In this document: positions 8,799 through 17,809 of the stretch, in pieces
How positions within the stretch are numbered: position 1 is the first letter of the stretch
Layout of the letters: every line of letters begins with the position of its first letter
Source: JAQBQB01 sp963757185
GTDB taxonomy: Bacteria; Gemmatimonadota; Gemmatimonadetes; Gemmatimonadales; Gemmatimonadaceae
DNA length: 64,000 bases
NCBI GenBank assembly: GCA_963757185.1
Contig: CAVWQI010000005.1
Location: 248,001 to 312,000, forward strand
Direction of reading: 5' to 3'
Notes under the pieces: generated by a model
The model's database searches: none
Told to the model about the DNA's origin: nothing
Seen by the model: the letters and a program-made list of their open reading frames with translations, nothing else
Program-made: the position numbers and the translations under genes

Positions 8799-10895
8799 TC
8801 AGTCAGCCCGACGGCGAACCAGGGTGAGAATCGTGTATACAGCCACCGACTCACCCGTCTGGTTCTTCACGTCCACGTCCCACGCGACGACCCCCTGCGG
8901 CGGCTGATCGGGCTTGGGTTCCTTGGCCGTCTTCTGCTTCACCGTAAGGGTGGCCTGGATGGTGTCGCCAGGATAGACCGGCTTGACGAATCGAAGACTT
9001 TCGAGCCCATAGTTGGCCAGGACGGGCCCCGGCGCCGGGTCGACGAACAGACCGGCCGCCGCGGACAACACGAAATAGCCGTGCGCGACGCGTTTCTCGA
9101 ACAACGAGTCGCGTGCCGCGATGTCGTCCATGTGCGCGTAGAAAAAGTCTCCGCTGATGCCGGCGAAGTTGACGATGTCGGCCTCCGTCACCGTCCGTCG
9201 CGCCGTGACGAGCGCGTCGCCGACCGAGAGATCCTCGAAATACTTGCGGAACGGATGGACGGGGTCCGTCGTGCGCGCGGCGCCGGGCATGTATTCGTTC
9301 ACGATGTGCATGAGCGTCGTCGGCGAGCCCTGGAGCGCCGTGCGCTGCATGTAGTGCAGCACGCCGCGGACGCCGCCCATCTCCTCGCCGCCGCCCGCGC
9401 GACCCGGTCCACCGTGAACGAGGTGCGGAAGCGGCGAGCCGTGACCTGTCGACTCCTTGGCGCTGTCGCGATTCACGAGCATGAGACGCCCGTGATACGC
9501 CGCGGTGCCCATCACGACGTCTCGCGCGACGCGGTCGTCCGCCGTGAACAGGGACCCGACCAGACTGCCCCGCCCCTTCTTCGCCAACTCGATCGCGTCG
9601 CCGACAGTGCGATACGGCATCACGGTGTTGACGGGTCCGAACGCTTCGACGTCGTGCGGCGCCTGCGCGGTAAATGGCTCGCGAGCGTAGAAGAGCAGCG
9701 GCGGAAAGAACGCGCCCTTCTGTCGGTCCGCGCCGACCACGGCGAAGTCGTCGAGGTTGCCGTGCACGAGCTCGGCGGCGCGGGCGATGGCATCCACGCT
9801 CTTTCGCACCTCGCTCACTTGCGCCTTTCCCGCCAATGGACCCATCCGAACCCCGTCCACGGCCGGATCGCCGACTGTGGTCGAGTCGAGCCGTTTGCCG
9901 ATGGCCGACATGACGTCCTGCAGCACCGACTCGGGCACGAGCGTGCGGCGGATGGCGGTGCACTTCTGGCCCGCCTTCGACGTCATCTCGCGCACGACCT
10001 CCTTCACGAAGAGGTCGAACTCCGGCGTGCCCGGCGCGGCGTCGGGGCCGAGCATCGAGTAGTTGAGCGAGTCCGCTTCCATGTTGAAGCGGACGTTGTG
10101 CTCGACGATCCCCCTCGACGTCTTGAGCATGCGCCCCGTGGACGCGGATCCGGTGAACGCGACCGCGCACTGCTCGTCGAGGTGATCGAGAAGGTCGCCG
10201 GCGCTCCCGCAGATCAGCTGGATCGCGCCGTCGGGAAAGATTCGCGCGTCGATCATCGCGCGAAACACCGACTCGGCGAGATACGACGTGATCGTCGCCG
10301 GCTTCACGATGGCCGGCACGCCGGCCAGCAGCGTCGGCGCGAGCTTCTCCAGCATTCCCCAGACTGGGAAGTTGAATGCGTTGATGTGAACGGCCACGCC
10401 CTCGATCGGCACGCAGATGTGGCGCCCGACGAACGTTCCGCCCTTCGACAGAGGTTCCGGCGGCCCATCTATATAGAAGGTCTCGTTCGGGAACTCACGC
10501 CGCCCGCGTGAGGCGTACGCGAAGAACGTCCCGATGCCGCCCTCGATGTCGACCCAGGAATCTCCACGAGTCGCGCCCGTGGCGGCGGACACGACATAAA
10601 AATCCTCCTTCAGTTCCATCAGCCGCTGCGCCATCGCCTTGAGCATCAGCGCGCGTTGGTGGAACGTCATCTTGCGGAGCGCCGGCCCGCCGACGCGGCG
10701 CGCGTACTCCACCATGCCGGCGAAATCGATCCCGTTGCTCGACGCCTCGGCGATTCGCTCGCCGGTGACCGCGTGAAAGAGATCGGTCGCCGTGCCGCCG
10801 CCAGACAGCCAACGACCCTTCACGAAATTCTCGAGTCGGCGCGGCTCGTTGCCCGCGACGCCGATCAGTCGCGGAGCCGGCGCTGTGGTCGTCAT
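8799..10895 (-). CDS. paaZ: Bifunctional ring-opening enzyme of phenylacetate breakdown (aldehyde dehydrogenase + MaoC hydratase)
   Basis: This 698-residue fusion hydrolyses the oxepin-CoA ring with its C-terminal hydratase domain and oxidises the resulting aldehyde with its N-terminal aldehyde dehydrogenase domain, giving 3-oxo-5,6-dehydrosuberyl-CoA. The dehydrogenase part (about 20-520) carries the general-base Glu in FNMEADSLNY and the catalytic Cys in SKAGQKCTAIRR. The hot-dog MaoC domain (about 550-690) carries FAGISGDFFYAHMD, with the Asp/His pair, and VAHGYFVLSAAAG. Length and domain order match PaaZ. It is the last gene of the operon that starts with paaG and lies 25 bases after paaJ. 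Confidence 0.93.
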   Translation of the reverse strand: MTTTAPAPRLIGVAGNEPRRLENFVKGRWLSGGGTATDLFHAVTGERIAEASSNGIDFAGMVEYARRVGGPALRKMTFHQRALMLKAMAQRLMELKEDFYVVSAATGATRGDSWVDIEGGIGTFFAYASRGRREFPNETFYIDGPPEPLSKGGTFVGRHICVPIEGVAVHINAFNFPVWGMLEKLAPTLLAGVPAIVKPATITSYLAESVFRAMIDARIFPDGAIQLICGSAGDLLDHLDEQCAVAFTGSASTGRMLKTSRGIVEHNVRFNMEADSLNYSMLGPDAAPGTPEFDLFVKEVVREMTSKAGQKCTAIRRTLVPESVLQDVMSAIGKRLDSTTVGDPAVDGVRMGPLAGKAQVSEVRKSVDAIARAAELVHGNLDDFAVVGADRQKGAFFPPLLFYAREPFTAQAPHDVEAFGPVNTVMPYRTVGDAIELAKKGRGSLVGSLFTADDRVARDVVMGTAAYHGRLMLVNRDSAKESTGHGSPLPHLVHGGPGRAGGGEEMGGVRGVLHYMQRTALQGSPTTLMHIVNEYMPGAARTTDPVHPFRKYFEDLSVGDALVTARRTVTEADIVNFAGISGDFFYAHMDDIAARDSLFEKRVAHGYFVLSAAAGLFVDPAPGPVLANYGLESLRFVKPVYPGDTIQATLTVKQKTAKEPKPDQPPQGVVAWDVDVKNQTGESVAVYTILTLVRRRAD

Positions 10896-10920
10896 GAAAG
10901 CCTCGAAATCATATGGGAGG

Positions 10921-12132
10921 TCAGACGCGTTCCAGGATCGTCGCCATGCCCTGGCCCACGCCGATGCACATCGTGCAGAGTGCGTAGCGTCCGCCGCGCG
11001 CCTCCAGCTCGCGCGACGCGGTGAGCAGTAGACGCGCCCCGGACATTCCGAGTGGGTGGCCCAGCGCGATCGCGCCGCCGTTGGGATTCACACGCGGATC
11101 GTCGTCGGCGACGCCGAGCTCGCGCAGACACGCAAGCGATTGCGCGGCGAACGCCTCGTTGAGCTCGATCACGTCCATCTGCTCGAGCGTGAGGCCGGCG
11201 CGCGCGAGCGCCTGCCGTGTCGAGGGAACGGGGCCCATGCCCATGATCCGCGGTTCGACGCCGGCGACCGCGCTCGCGACGATTCGCGCGAGCGGTGCGG
11301 CACCGAGCTCCTTCACCCCGACCTCCGACGCGACGAGCAGCGCCGCGGCGCCGTCGTTCAGCCCCGACGAGTTCCCCGCCGTCACCGAGCCGCCCTCGGC
11401 TCGAAATGCAGGCTTCAACGTGGCGAGGATCTCAAGCGTCGTGTCGGGGCGAAGAAATTCGTCCGTGTCGACGCACTTGGCGGCGCCCTTCTTCTGCGGA
11501 ATCTGAACGGGCACGATCTCGCGAAGGAAACGCCCGGAGCCCCGCGCCGCGGCCGCCTTCTGCTGCGAGCGCAACGCGAACAGATCCTGGTCCGCCCGCG
11601 AAACGTGATACTGCTCGGCGACGTTCTCCGCGGTCTGCCCCATCGAGTCCGTGCCGTACTTCGATTTCATCCGCGCATTGACGAAACGCCAACCGAGGCT
11701 GGTGTCGAACAGCTCGATGTCGCGCGCGAACGGCTTGCTGCCCTTCGACATCGCGAACGGCGCGCGCGTCATGCTCTCGACGCCCCCCGCGACGTAGAAA
11801 TCGCCGTCGCCGACTTGAACGGCCCGCGCGGCGTTCACGACCGCGCTCATTCCGGACGCGCACAACCGATTCACCGTCTCGCCGGGCACCGACGTGGGAA
11901 GCCCGGCGAGAAGCAGCGCCATGCGCGCGACGTTCCGGTTGTCTTCCCCGGCCTGATTCGCGCAGCCGAGCACGACGTCGCTCACGCGCGCCGGATCGAG
12001 GCCCGCGTTTCGCTTCATCACCTCGGCGATGACGAGCGCACCCAGGTCGTCGGGACGCGCTTCGCTCAGCGCGCCGCCGAGGCTCCCCACGGGAGTTCGG
12101 ATACCGTCGACCAGGTAGGCTGCTCTCGTCAC
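10921..12132 (-). CDS. paaJ: 3-oxoadipyl-CoA / 3-oxo-5,6-dehydrosuberyl-CoA thiolase
   Basis: This thiolase cleaves the beta-keto CoA esters of the phenylacetate pathway with free CoA, releasing acetyl-CoA. It is 403 residues from a GTG at 12132 that overlaps the paaI stop (GTGA). The frame is open far upstream, but that stretch only shadows paaI. Catalytic residues are visible: the acyl-accepting Cys in NRLCASGMSA, the His in GGAIALGHPLGMSG, and the second Cys in CTMCIGVGQG. The segment DTSLGWRFVN and the pathway context favour PaaJ/PcaF over a general acetyl-CoA acetyltransferase. Confidence 0.92.
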   Translation of the reverse strand: MTRAAYLVDGIRTPVGSLGGALSEARPDDLGALVIAEVMKRNAGLDPARVSDVVLGCANQAGEDNRNVARMALLLAGLPTSVPGETVNRLCASGMSAVVNAARAVQVGDGDFYVAGGVESMTRAPFAMSKGSKPFARDIELFDTSLGWRFVNARMKSKYGTDSMGQTAENVAEQYHVSRADQDLFALRSQQKAAAARGSGRFLREIVPVQIPQKKGAAKCVDTDEFLRPDTTLEILATLKPAFRAEGGSVTAGNSSGLNDGAAALLVASEVGVKELGAAPLARIVASAVAGVEPRIMGMGPVPSTRQALARAGLTLEQMDVIELNEAFAAQSLACLRELGVADDDPRVNPNGGAIALGHPLGMSGARLLLTASRELEARGGRYALCTMCIGVGQGMATILERV

Positions 12133-12584
12133 GGCTTGGAATCGGTGAAGAAGGGCTTTTCGGTGTTGAACACGGTCCCCCGAAAGATGCTGACGATCGC
12201 ACCCGCGCGCCTGACTTCCACGCGGTAAAACGCCAGTTTCCGGGTCGCGCTCTCCTCGATCGCCTGGGCCGTCAACTCGTCGCCGGCGTGGATCGCCGCC
12301 GGATACGTCACACTGTTCTCGATGCTCACCGTCACGCGGCCGTGTGTGTTGCATGCAAAAGCGAGCGCGCTGTCGGCGAGCGAAAACAGCGCGCCGCCGT
12401 GGCACACGCCGAAGCCGTTCAGCATGTCGTCGCGCACCCGCATGCGAATCGTCGCGCCGCGCGGACGCACGTCGAGCACTTCGATGCCCAGCCACTGACT
12501 GAACGCGTCGCGCGCCATCATCGCGGACACGACACGCTCGGCCAACGCCTGGTCTTCGGTCGCCGACAGGTTCGACGCGTTCAC
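12129..12584 (-). CDS. paaI: Phenylacetate-pathway hot-dog thioesterase
   Basis: This 151-residue hot-dog-fold thioesterase hydrolyses hydroxyphenylacetyl-CoA and related dead-end CoA esters so that CoA is not trapped. The chosen start is the GTG at 12584, which overlaps the TGA of paaH by four bases; an ATG further upstream would run deep into paaH. Family signs are MARDAFSQWLGIEVLD at the N-terminus, the active-site turn NGFGVCHGGALFSLADSA near residue 46-63 with the conserved His-Gly-Gly and Asp, and NSVTYPAAIHAGDELTA. Its own stop overlaps the paaJ start in the same way. Confidence 0.9.
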   Translation of the reverse strand: MNASNLSATEDQALAERVVSAMMARDAFSQWLGIEVLDVRPRGATIRMRVRDDMLNGFGVCHGGALFSLADSALAFACNTHGRVTVSIENSVTYPAAIHAGDELTAQAIEESATRKLAFYRVEVRRAGAIVSIFRGTVFNTEKPFFTDSKP

Positions 12585-13771
12585 GCGACGAACCTCCCGC
12601 CCTCGCGGGCCATTCGGCGGAGCAGCGGACTCGGCCGGTATCGCTCCTCGCCATACTCGGCGTGCAACCGCTCCATTCTCTCGAGCACCGATGTCGCGCC
12701 CAACTCGTCGGCCCACGCGAGCAGGCCCTTGGGATAGTTCACGCCGCGGGTCATCGCGAGGTCGATGTCGGCGGGGGACGCCACGCGCATGTAGACCGCG
12801 TCGATCGCCTCGTTCATCAGCATCGCGAGTACGCGGTCGAATACCCGTTGCCCGAGGGCGGCGTCATTCCTCGGCTCGGGCGCGACGGCTCCGGCGTCGT
12901 AGTCGTAGTAGCCGCGGCCTGACTTGCGGCCGAAGCGCCCCGCTTCGACGAGCCGTTGCTGTGTGATCGACGGCTTGTATCGCGGGTCGTGGAACATCCC
13001 TTCGTAGACCGATCGCGTCACAGCGTAGTTCACGTCGTTGCCGATGAAGTCCATCAGCTCGAACGGCCCCATGCGGAATCCGCCGAGTTCGCGCATCGCC
13101 CAGTCGATCGTCGCGCAGTCGGCGATTCCCTCTTCGAGAACGCGGATCGACTCGCCGTAGAACGGCCGCGCGACCCGATTCACGATGAACCCGGGCGTGT
13201 CGGAGGCGACCACAGTCGTCTTGCCCCAGGCTCGCATCAGTTGCGCCGCGCCGTCGACGACCGACGTCGTTCCGCCGGCGCGCGGCACTACCTCGACGAG
13301 CGGCATGAGCGGCGGCGGATTGAAGAAGTGCAGACCGATCACTCGATCCGGTGACTTGCACGCCGCGCCGATGGCCGTGACCGAAAGCGACGATGTATTC
13401 GTCGCGAGGACGGCATCCGCCGCCACCACTTCCTCGAGGCGCCGCATCATCGTTCGCTTGACGTCGAGGTCCTCCACGATCGCCTCGATCACCAGCCCGC
13501 AGCCGCGAAAGCACAGCACGTCGTGCTCCAGCGTCGACGTGTGGAGAGTGATGCGCGACGTCAATGCATCGGCGGCTTCGCGAGTCGTGCGGCCCTTCTC
13601 GACCTCGCGTGCCATCGACTTCGCGATCGACGCCCGTGCACGCTCCACGGCGCCACGCATCGAGTCGGCGAGCACCACGCGGTGCCCGGCGGCCGCCGCC
13701 ACCTGCGCGATCCCGGCTCCCATCGCGCCGGCGCCGACGACGCCGATCACGGTGCTCGCGTCGAGCGGCAT
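12581..13771 (-). CDS. paaH: 3-hydroxyacyl-CoA dehydrogenase of the phenylacetate pathway
   Basis: It oxidises 3-hydroxyadipyl-CoA to 3-oxoadipyl-CoA with NAD+. The 396-residue protein starts at the ATG at 13771, overlapping the paaG stop (ATGA). The Rossmann nucleotide motif GVVGAGAMGAGIAQVAAAAG is at residues 10-29. The catalytic segment GLHFFNPPPLMPLVEVV, with the His, and GFIVNRVARPFYGES follow. FGRKSGRGYYDYDAGA marks the junction to the second C-terminal helical domain (EAIDAVYMRVAS, MTRGVNYPKGLLAWADELG). That second domain is expected for PaaH-type enzymes, although this one is shorter than the E. coli protein. Confidence 0.92.
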   Translation of the reverse strand: MPLDASTVIGVVGAGAMGAGIAQVAAAAGHRVVLADSMRGAVERARASIAKSMAREVEKGRTTREAADALTSRITLHTSTLEHDVLCFRGCGLVIEAIVEDLDVKRTMMRRLEEVVAADAVLATNTSSLSVTAIGAACKSPDRVIGLHFFNPPPLMPLVEVVPRAGGTTSVVDGAAQLMRAWGKTTVVASDTPGFIVNRVARPFYGESIRVLEEGIADCATIDWAMRELGGFRMGPFELMDFIGNDVNYAVTRSVYEGMFHDPRYKPSITQQRLVEAGRFGRKSGRGYYDYDAGAVAPEPRNDAALGQRVFDRVLAMLMNEAIDAVYMRVASPADIDLAMTRGVNYPKGLLAWADELGATSVLERMERLHAEYGEERYRPSPLLRRMAREGGRFVA

Positions 13772-14553
13772 CAACGGCCGGTGAAAACCGGTTTGCGCTT
13801 CTCGAGAAAAGCGTGCACGCCCTCGGCGTAATCGGCCGTCGCGCCGGCCTCCCGCTGCAGCTCCTCTTCGTAATCGAGCTGGGTCTCGAGGTCCACGCCG
13901 AGCGAGCGGTTGAATCCGCGCTTGATCAAGCCGAGGCCGCGCGTCGGTTGCGTCGCCAAATAGCGCGCCGTACCCAGCGCCGTCTCGACCAGCGCCGGCG
14001 CCTCGACGACCATGTAGACGAGCCCCCAGTCGCGCGCCTGCTCGGCCGTCATCTTTTCGGCGAGCATCGTCATGACCGACGCGCGGTGGAGACCGACGAT
14101 GCGCGGAAGGATGAACGTGCCGCCGCTGTCCGGGATGACGCCGATCTTGGCGAACGACTGAATGAACGTCGCGGTGGATGACGCGAAGACGATGTCGCAC
14201 GCGAAGGCAAGGTTGGCGCCGGCACCGGCGGCAACTCCGTTCACCGCGCAGACCACCGGTTTCTCCAAGGTGCGGATCGCGCGCACGATCGGGTTGTAGC
14301 TGTCGTGCACGAAGTCGCCGAGGTCGGGCATGACGTCGTCCTTCGGCGCCGCTTCGGCTAGGTCTTGGCCGGCGCAGAAGCCGCGTCCCGCGCCCGTCAG
14401 CAGCACGGCGCGAATCGCCTGGTCCTCGGCGGCTCGGCCCAGCGCCTCCAGCATCGCCGCCGCCATGGGGCGCGTGAAGCTGTTGAGAACGTCCGGCCGG
14501 TTGAGCGTGATCGTGGCCACGCCCTCGGCAATCTCACAGAGAATCTCGGCCAT
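13771..14553 (-). CDS. paaG: 1,2-epoxyphenylacetyl-CoA isomerase
   Basis: This crotonase-fold enzyme of 260 residues isomerises the ring epoxide of phenylacetyl-CoA to oxepin-CoA. The start at the ATG at 14553 removes an Arg-rich extension that shadows the intergenic region. Visible crotonase signs are LNRPDVLNSFTRPM, the oxyanion-hole segment GAGRGFCAGQDLAE, and VNGVAAGAGANLAFACDIVFA. The later segment SFAKIGVIPDSGGTF has Asp where hydratases usually have the second Glu, as known in PaaG. It is the first gene of the paaG-H-I-J-Z operon, whose promoter must lie between 14554 and the divergent E1 gene at 14727. Confidence 0.92.
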   Translation of the reverse strand: MAEILCEIAEGVATITLNRPDVLNSFTRPMAAAMLEALGRAAEDQAIRAVLLTGAGRGFCAGQDLAEAAPKDDVMPDLGDFVHDSYNPIVRAIRTLEKPVVCAVNGVAAGAGANLAFACDIVFASSTATFIQSFAKIGVIPDSGGTFILPRIVGLHRASVMTMLAEKMTAEQARDWGLVYMVVEAPALVETALGTARYLATQPTRGLGLIKRGFNRSLGVDLETQLDYEEELQREAGATADYAEGVHAFLEKRKPVFTGR

Positions 14554-14726
14554 GCCTCGCGCTCGCGCCGGTGGAAACGGGACCCGTGGTCGCCGACGAT
14601 CGTCCTTCGGGGGAATGCGTCTTCTCAACTCGGGGTTCAAATTAGCCCCTTCCCGCCCCCGCCCGCGACGCTCAACACCCTGCCGCGCGCTGGAATCGGG
14701 CATCGCAGGGGGGCAGATTTCGAGAC
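14554..14726. promoter_or_regulatory. Divergent promoter region between paaG and the fused E1 gene
   Basis: These 173 bases separate two divergent transcripts, so both promoters must be here. No convincing -35/-10 pair, palindrome or copy of the 8772 palindrome was found. It is the only place from which the five-gene paaGHIJZ operon can be driven, if the genes are transcribed together as their overlaps suggest. Confidence 0.5.
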
Positions 14727-16901
14727 GTGACGACCGTTCCGCCACCGCGCGGGTCGCGAGCACGCGTGTCAGGTAGACCCGCGCCCGCCCCCGCTTCTGA
14801 CGCCGCACCGAATTCCGGTGCGGCCGATTCGCGAGTAAACTGGCGGCGCATCGCCTACCATGCGCTGGTCTCGCGTGCTCTCGACGACGTCGAAGAAGCG
14901 ACGAACAAGAATCGCGCGACCGTTCCGCGCGAGCACCTGGTCCTCTACCAGTTCTCCGCGCGAGGGCACGACGTCGCCCAGGCGATTCTCGGGTCGCTGC
15001 TCACCCATCCGCGCGACGCTGCCAGCGCATACTACCGCTCGCGGCCCCTGCTCCTTTCGCTGGGACTGAGCCTCGAGGACGCGCTGGCGAGTCCGTTGGG
15101 CAGGTCCGGCGGCTTCAGCGACGGCCGTGACATCGGCGTCGTCTGCAACCTGCCGAATCGGGATTGTCCCATCGTCCTCCCGATGTCGGGCGACGTAGGA
15201 TCGCAGTTCACGCCGTGCGCCGGTTGGGCGCAGGCGATTCGCTATCACACCGACGTGTTGCACGACGCCAGCTGGAAAGGCGCGATCGGCGTCGTTCTCG
15301 GCGGCGAGGGCTCGGTCGCGACGAACGGCTTCTGGTCGGCGCTGACGATGGCGACGACCCTCTCGCTGCCGATGGTTTTCTATGTCGAGGACAACGGGCT
15401 CGGCCTGTCGGTGCGGGGCGAGATGCAGACGCCCGGCGCCAACATCGCGCGGAACCTGGCGTCGTTCGGCAACCTGTTCATTCGCGACGGCGACGGCACC
15501 GACCCCGCGGAATCGGCAAAGCTCCTCGGCGAATGTGTCGCCCACGTTCGCGGGGGTGGCGGCCCGGCGCTCGTGCGACTCACCGTTCCACGACTGTCGA
15601 GTCACTCTGGGCCTGACAATCAGCGCGGCTATCGCACCGACGCTGAGATCGCGGCCGACGTCGCGCGCGACCCGCTGCCGCGCCTCCGCGCGCATCTGGT
15701 TCCGTCGCTCTTGAGCGAATCGGAGTGGAACGACCTGGAGGCGGAAGTCGCACGCGACGTTCAACAGGCGCTCGACGCCGCGCGCGCCCGGCCGTATCCG
15801 GATCCGGCCAACGTCGCGCGTTGGGTCTACGCCGACGACTCTCCCGGATCACCGGAAGCCTTCGGCGGCCTTTCACGCGACGAGCGCGCGATGCTCGATG
15901 GCTCCCAGACGGCTGACGAGAACGGAGACGTCGTCCGTTTTGCCGAGTCCGTTCGGCGAACCTTGCGGCACGAGCTCGAAATCAACTCGAAGTGTCTCGT
16001 GTTCGGTGAGGACGTGGGGCGAAAAGGCGGCGTTCATCTCGTCACCGAGGGACTTCAGAAGCAATTCGGCGAACAGCGCGTATTCGACACGAGCCTTTCG
16101 GAAGAAGGAATCATCGGACGCGCCGTCGGCATGGCGATCAGCGGCTTGATGCCGGTCGCGGAGATTCAATTCCGGAAGTACGCCGACCCGGCCGCCGAGC
16201 AGTTGAACAACTGCGGCACGCTGCGCTGGCGGACGGCGAACCGGTTCGCCGCGCCCATCGTGGTTCGGATGCCCGGCGGATTCGGCAAGGACGTCGGAGA
16301 TCCGTGGCACAGCCTGAGCGACGAAGTTCGTTTCGCGCACGCCTACGGTTGGCGAGTGGCGATTCCGTCGAACGCGGCTGACGCGGCCGGGCTGCTTCGC
16401 GCCGCTATGCGCGGCGCGGATCCAACGATCTTCTTCGAGCACCGGTCGCTGTTGATGACGAGTGACGGGAGCGCGCACTACCCGGGTGACGAGTACGTGC
16501 TGCCGTTCGGGCGCGCCGCCGTGCGAATGACGGGGAGCGACCTGACGCTCGTGACATGGGGTGCGCTGGTGCATCGCTGTGTCGAAGCGGCGGAACGATT
16601 CGGCGATCGCGTCGAAGTGATCGACCTGCGCACGATCGCTCCGTGGGATCGGGCGTGCGTGCTCGACTCGGTTCGGAAGACCGGCCGCTGCGTGATCGCA
16701 CACGAGGACAACCTCACGGCCGGGTTCGGTGCCGAGATCGCCGCGACGGTGGTGAAGGAAACGTTCTGGCAGCTCGACGCGCCGGTCGACCGGATCGCCG
16801 TCGAGGATGTGCCGATGCCTTATCACCCAGTACTGCTCGAGGCCGTCTTGCCGAGCGTGGACCGAATCGCCGCGCGCATCGAAGCAACGCTGGCGGTCTG
16901 A
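14727..16901 (+). CDS. Fused alpha-beta E1 component of a 2-oxoacid dehydrogenase
   Basis: This thiamin-diphosphate decarboxylase/dehydrogenase of 724 residues has both E1 subunits in one chain. The alpha-type part (about 40-395) has SGDVGSQFTPCAGWAQA, GVVLGGEGSVATNGFWSAL and FYVEDNGLGLSVRG, corresponding to the cofactor-binding GDG...N region. The beta-type part (about 410-724) has VFGEDVGRKGGVHLVTEGL, DTSLSEEGIIGRAVGMAISG and VIAHEDNLTAGFGAEIAATV. It resembles fused branched-chain 2-oxoacid dehydrogenase E1 proteins. No E2 or E3 gene is adjacent. It sits on the opposite strand between the two paa operons. The N-terminal 35 residues are low-complexity and Pro/Ala-rich, so a later start is possible. 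Confidence 0.87.
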   Translation: MTTVPPPRGSRARVSGRPAPAPASDAAPNSGAADSRVNWRRIAYHALVSRALDDVEEATNKNRATVPREHLVLYQFSARGHDVAQAILGSLLTHPRDAASAYYRSRPLLLSLGLSLEDALASPLGRSGGFSDGRDIGVVCNLPNRDCPIVLPMSGDVGSQFTPCAGWAQAIRYHTDVLHDASWKGAIGVVLGGEGSVATNGFWSALTMATTLSLPMVFYVEDNGLGLSVRGEMQTPGANIARNLASFGNLFIRDGDGTDPAESAKLLGECVAHVRGGGGPALVRLTVPRLSSHSGPDNQRGYRTDAEIAADVARDPLPRLRAHLVPSLLSESEWNDLEAEVARDVQQALDAARARPYPDPANVARWVYADDSPGSPEAFGGLSRDERAMLDGSQTADENGDVVRFAESVRRTLRHELEINSKCLVFGEDVGRKGGVHLVTEGLQKQFGEQRVFDTSLSEEGIIGRAVGMAISGLMPVAEIQFRKYADPAAEQLNNCGTLRWRTANRFAAPIVVRMPGGFGKDVGDPWHSLSDEVRFAHAYGWRVAIPSNAADAAGLLRAAMRGADPTIFFEHRSLLMTSDGSAHYPGDEYVLPFGRAAVRMTGSDLTLVTWGALVHRCVEAAERFGDRVEVIDLRTIAPWDRACVLDSVRKTGRCVIAHEDNLTAGFGAEIAATVVKETFWQLDAPVDRIAVEDVPMPYHPVLLEAVLPSVDRIAARIEATLAV

Positions 16902-16920
16902 CCGGTCCACCGGTCCACCG
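16898..16920. repeat. Short CCGGTCCA tandem repeat
   Basis: Two consecutive CCGGTCCA units occur directly at the stop codon of the fused E1 gene. The same unit recurs in the gaps at 57086-57107, 58842-58876 and 58910-58943. It is a short dispersed intergenic repeat. Confidence 0.55.
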
Positions 16921-17293
16921 AAGAACCTGGTACAAGTGACAAACCCCTCAGACGCAGCACGCTGCGGCCTGAGGGGCTCATCCTCGCTGGCGGGATTCGA
17001 TCATTCGGTTCGACGCCACGACGTGCGTGGCCTGATCGACTTCCCTTATCCGGTTGGTATCGGTCCCATCCGGTGCTCTGGAATTCTGCAAAGCTACAGT
17101 CACGTCCAGCGACCTCGTGACCGGTGAAGCGGCGCCGAACCTCCGCCTCACAAACGCTTCGGACAGCGTCCCGCCGAAGCTTTACGCGAACGGTGAAGAC
17201 CGTGTCCGATCGCGTGGGCCCAAAGTGCAATTGTGCTTTCGATTCGTCAATCGAGAAAATTTCCCGAACGGAGTAACCGACCGCAGCGGTGAG
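16902..17293. other. Non-coding gap of 392 bases
   Basis: No supported gene was found. The gap begins with a CCGGTCCA tandem repeat (16898-16920) and a long hairpin (16944-16976), both listed separately. The remainder up to the paaD stop shows only short frames without family resemblance. It lies between convergent genes: the fused E1 gene ends on the left, and paaD ends on the right. Confidence 0.6.
16944..16976 (+). terminator. Hairpin after the fused E1 gene
   Basis: CCCCTCAG at 16944-16951 pairs perfectly with CTGAGGGG at 16969-16976. Inside it CGCAGC pairs with GCTGCG, leaving a small bulge and tight loop. A stable stem about 43 bases past a stop codon between convergent genes suggests a terminator. 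There is no clear T run after it, so it may instead be a processing or bidirectional structure. Confidence 0.55.
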
Positions 17294-17809
17294 CTAAATC
17301 GTCTTGAATTCCTCGAACGGCTCGCCGCACGCACGGCATACGCGCAGCGACTTGCACGCGGTCGATCCGAACTCGCTCGTCAGTGTCGTCTCTTCGGAAC
17401 CGCAGCGCGGACACTTGACCCGCGGCGAGCGTCGCTCCAGCTGAACGACGCTCGCCGTCGAGGCGGAGGCCCCCGCCCAACCTGGCGGCGCGATGCCGTA
17501 CGCCTCGAGCTTGGCCCGCGCCGTATCCGATATCCAATCGGTCGTCCACGCCGGCGCGTACGTCGTTCGAACCTCGACCGGCTCCACGCCGCGCTCGACG
17601 AGCGCCCGCCGAATCTCACCCTCGATCTCCCGCATCGCCGGACATCCCGAGTACGTCGGCGTCACAGTCACGAGCGCGCCCGCCCCAACGCGCTCGACGT
17701 CGCGAACGATCCCAAGCTCCACGACGCTCAGCACCGGAACCTCGGGATCCATGACCGCGTCGAGGACCTCGAGCAATTCCGCGTTGGAGACAGGCGCCCG
17801 CATCACCAT
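17294..17809 (-). CDS. paaD: Phenylacetyl-CoA epoxidase maturation protein
   Basis: A 171-residue member of the MIP18/DUF59 iron-sulfur assembly family, thought to help mature the epoxidase complex. The DUF59 part (about 5-85) contains VMDPEVPVLSVVELGIVRDV and TPTYSGCPAM, with the conserved Cys. The C-terminal tail is the PaaD-specific zinc-ribbon-like region with VKCPRCGSEETTL and SLRVCRACGEPFEEF. The start at 17809 (MVMRAP) overlaps paaC by seven bases; the next ATG at 17803 would overlap by one. It is the last gene of paaABCD. No paaE reductase follows. Confidence 0.93.
   Translation of the reverse strand: MVMRAPVSNAELLEVLDAVMDPEVPVLSVVELGIVRDVERVGAGALVTVTPTYSGCPAMREIEGEIRRALVERGVEPVEVRTTYAPAWTTDWISDTARAKLEAYGIAPPGWAGASASTASVVQLERRSPRVKCPRCGSEETTLTSEFGSTACKSLRVCRACGEPFEEFKTI

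Noticed and set aside
13772..14200. Upstream extension of the paaH frame
   Set aside because: It only shadows paaG; the ATG at 13771 gives a Rossmann fold starting at the expected distance.
16984..17010. GGCGGGATTCGAT resembling a tRNA T-arm on the minus strand
   Set aside because: Only five bases lie between the TGG-like end and the loop, no acceptor or anticodon stem can be formed, and the surrounding sequence does not fold into a cloverleaf.
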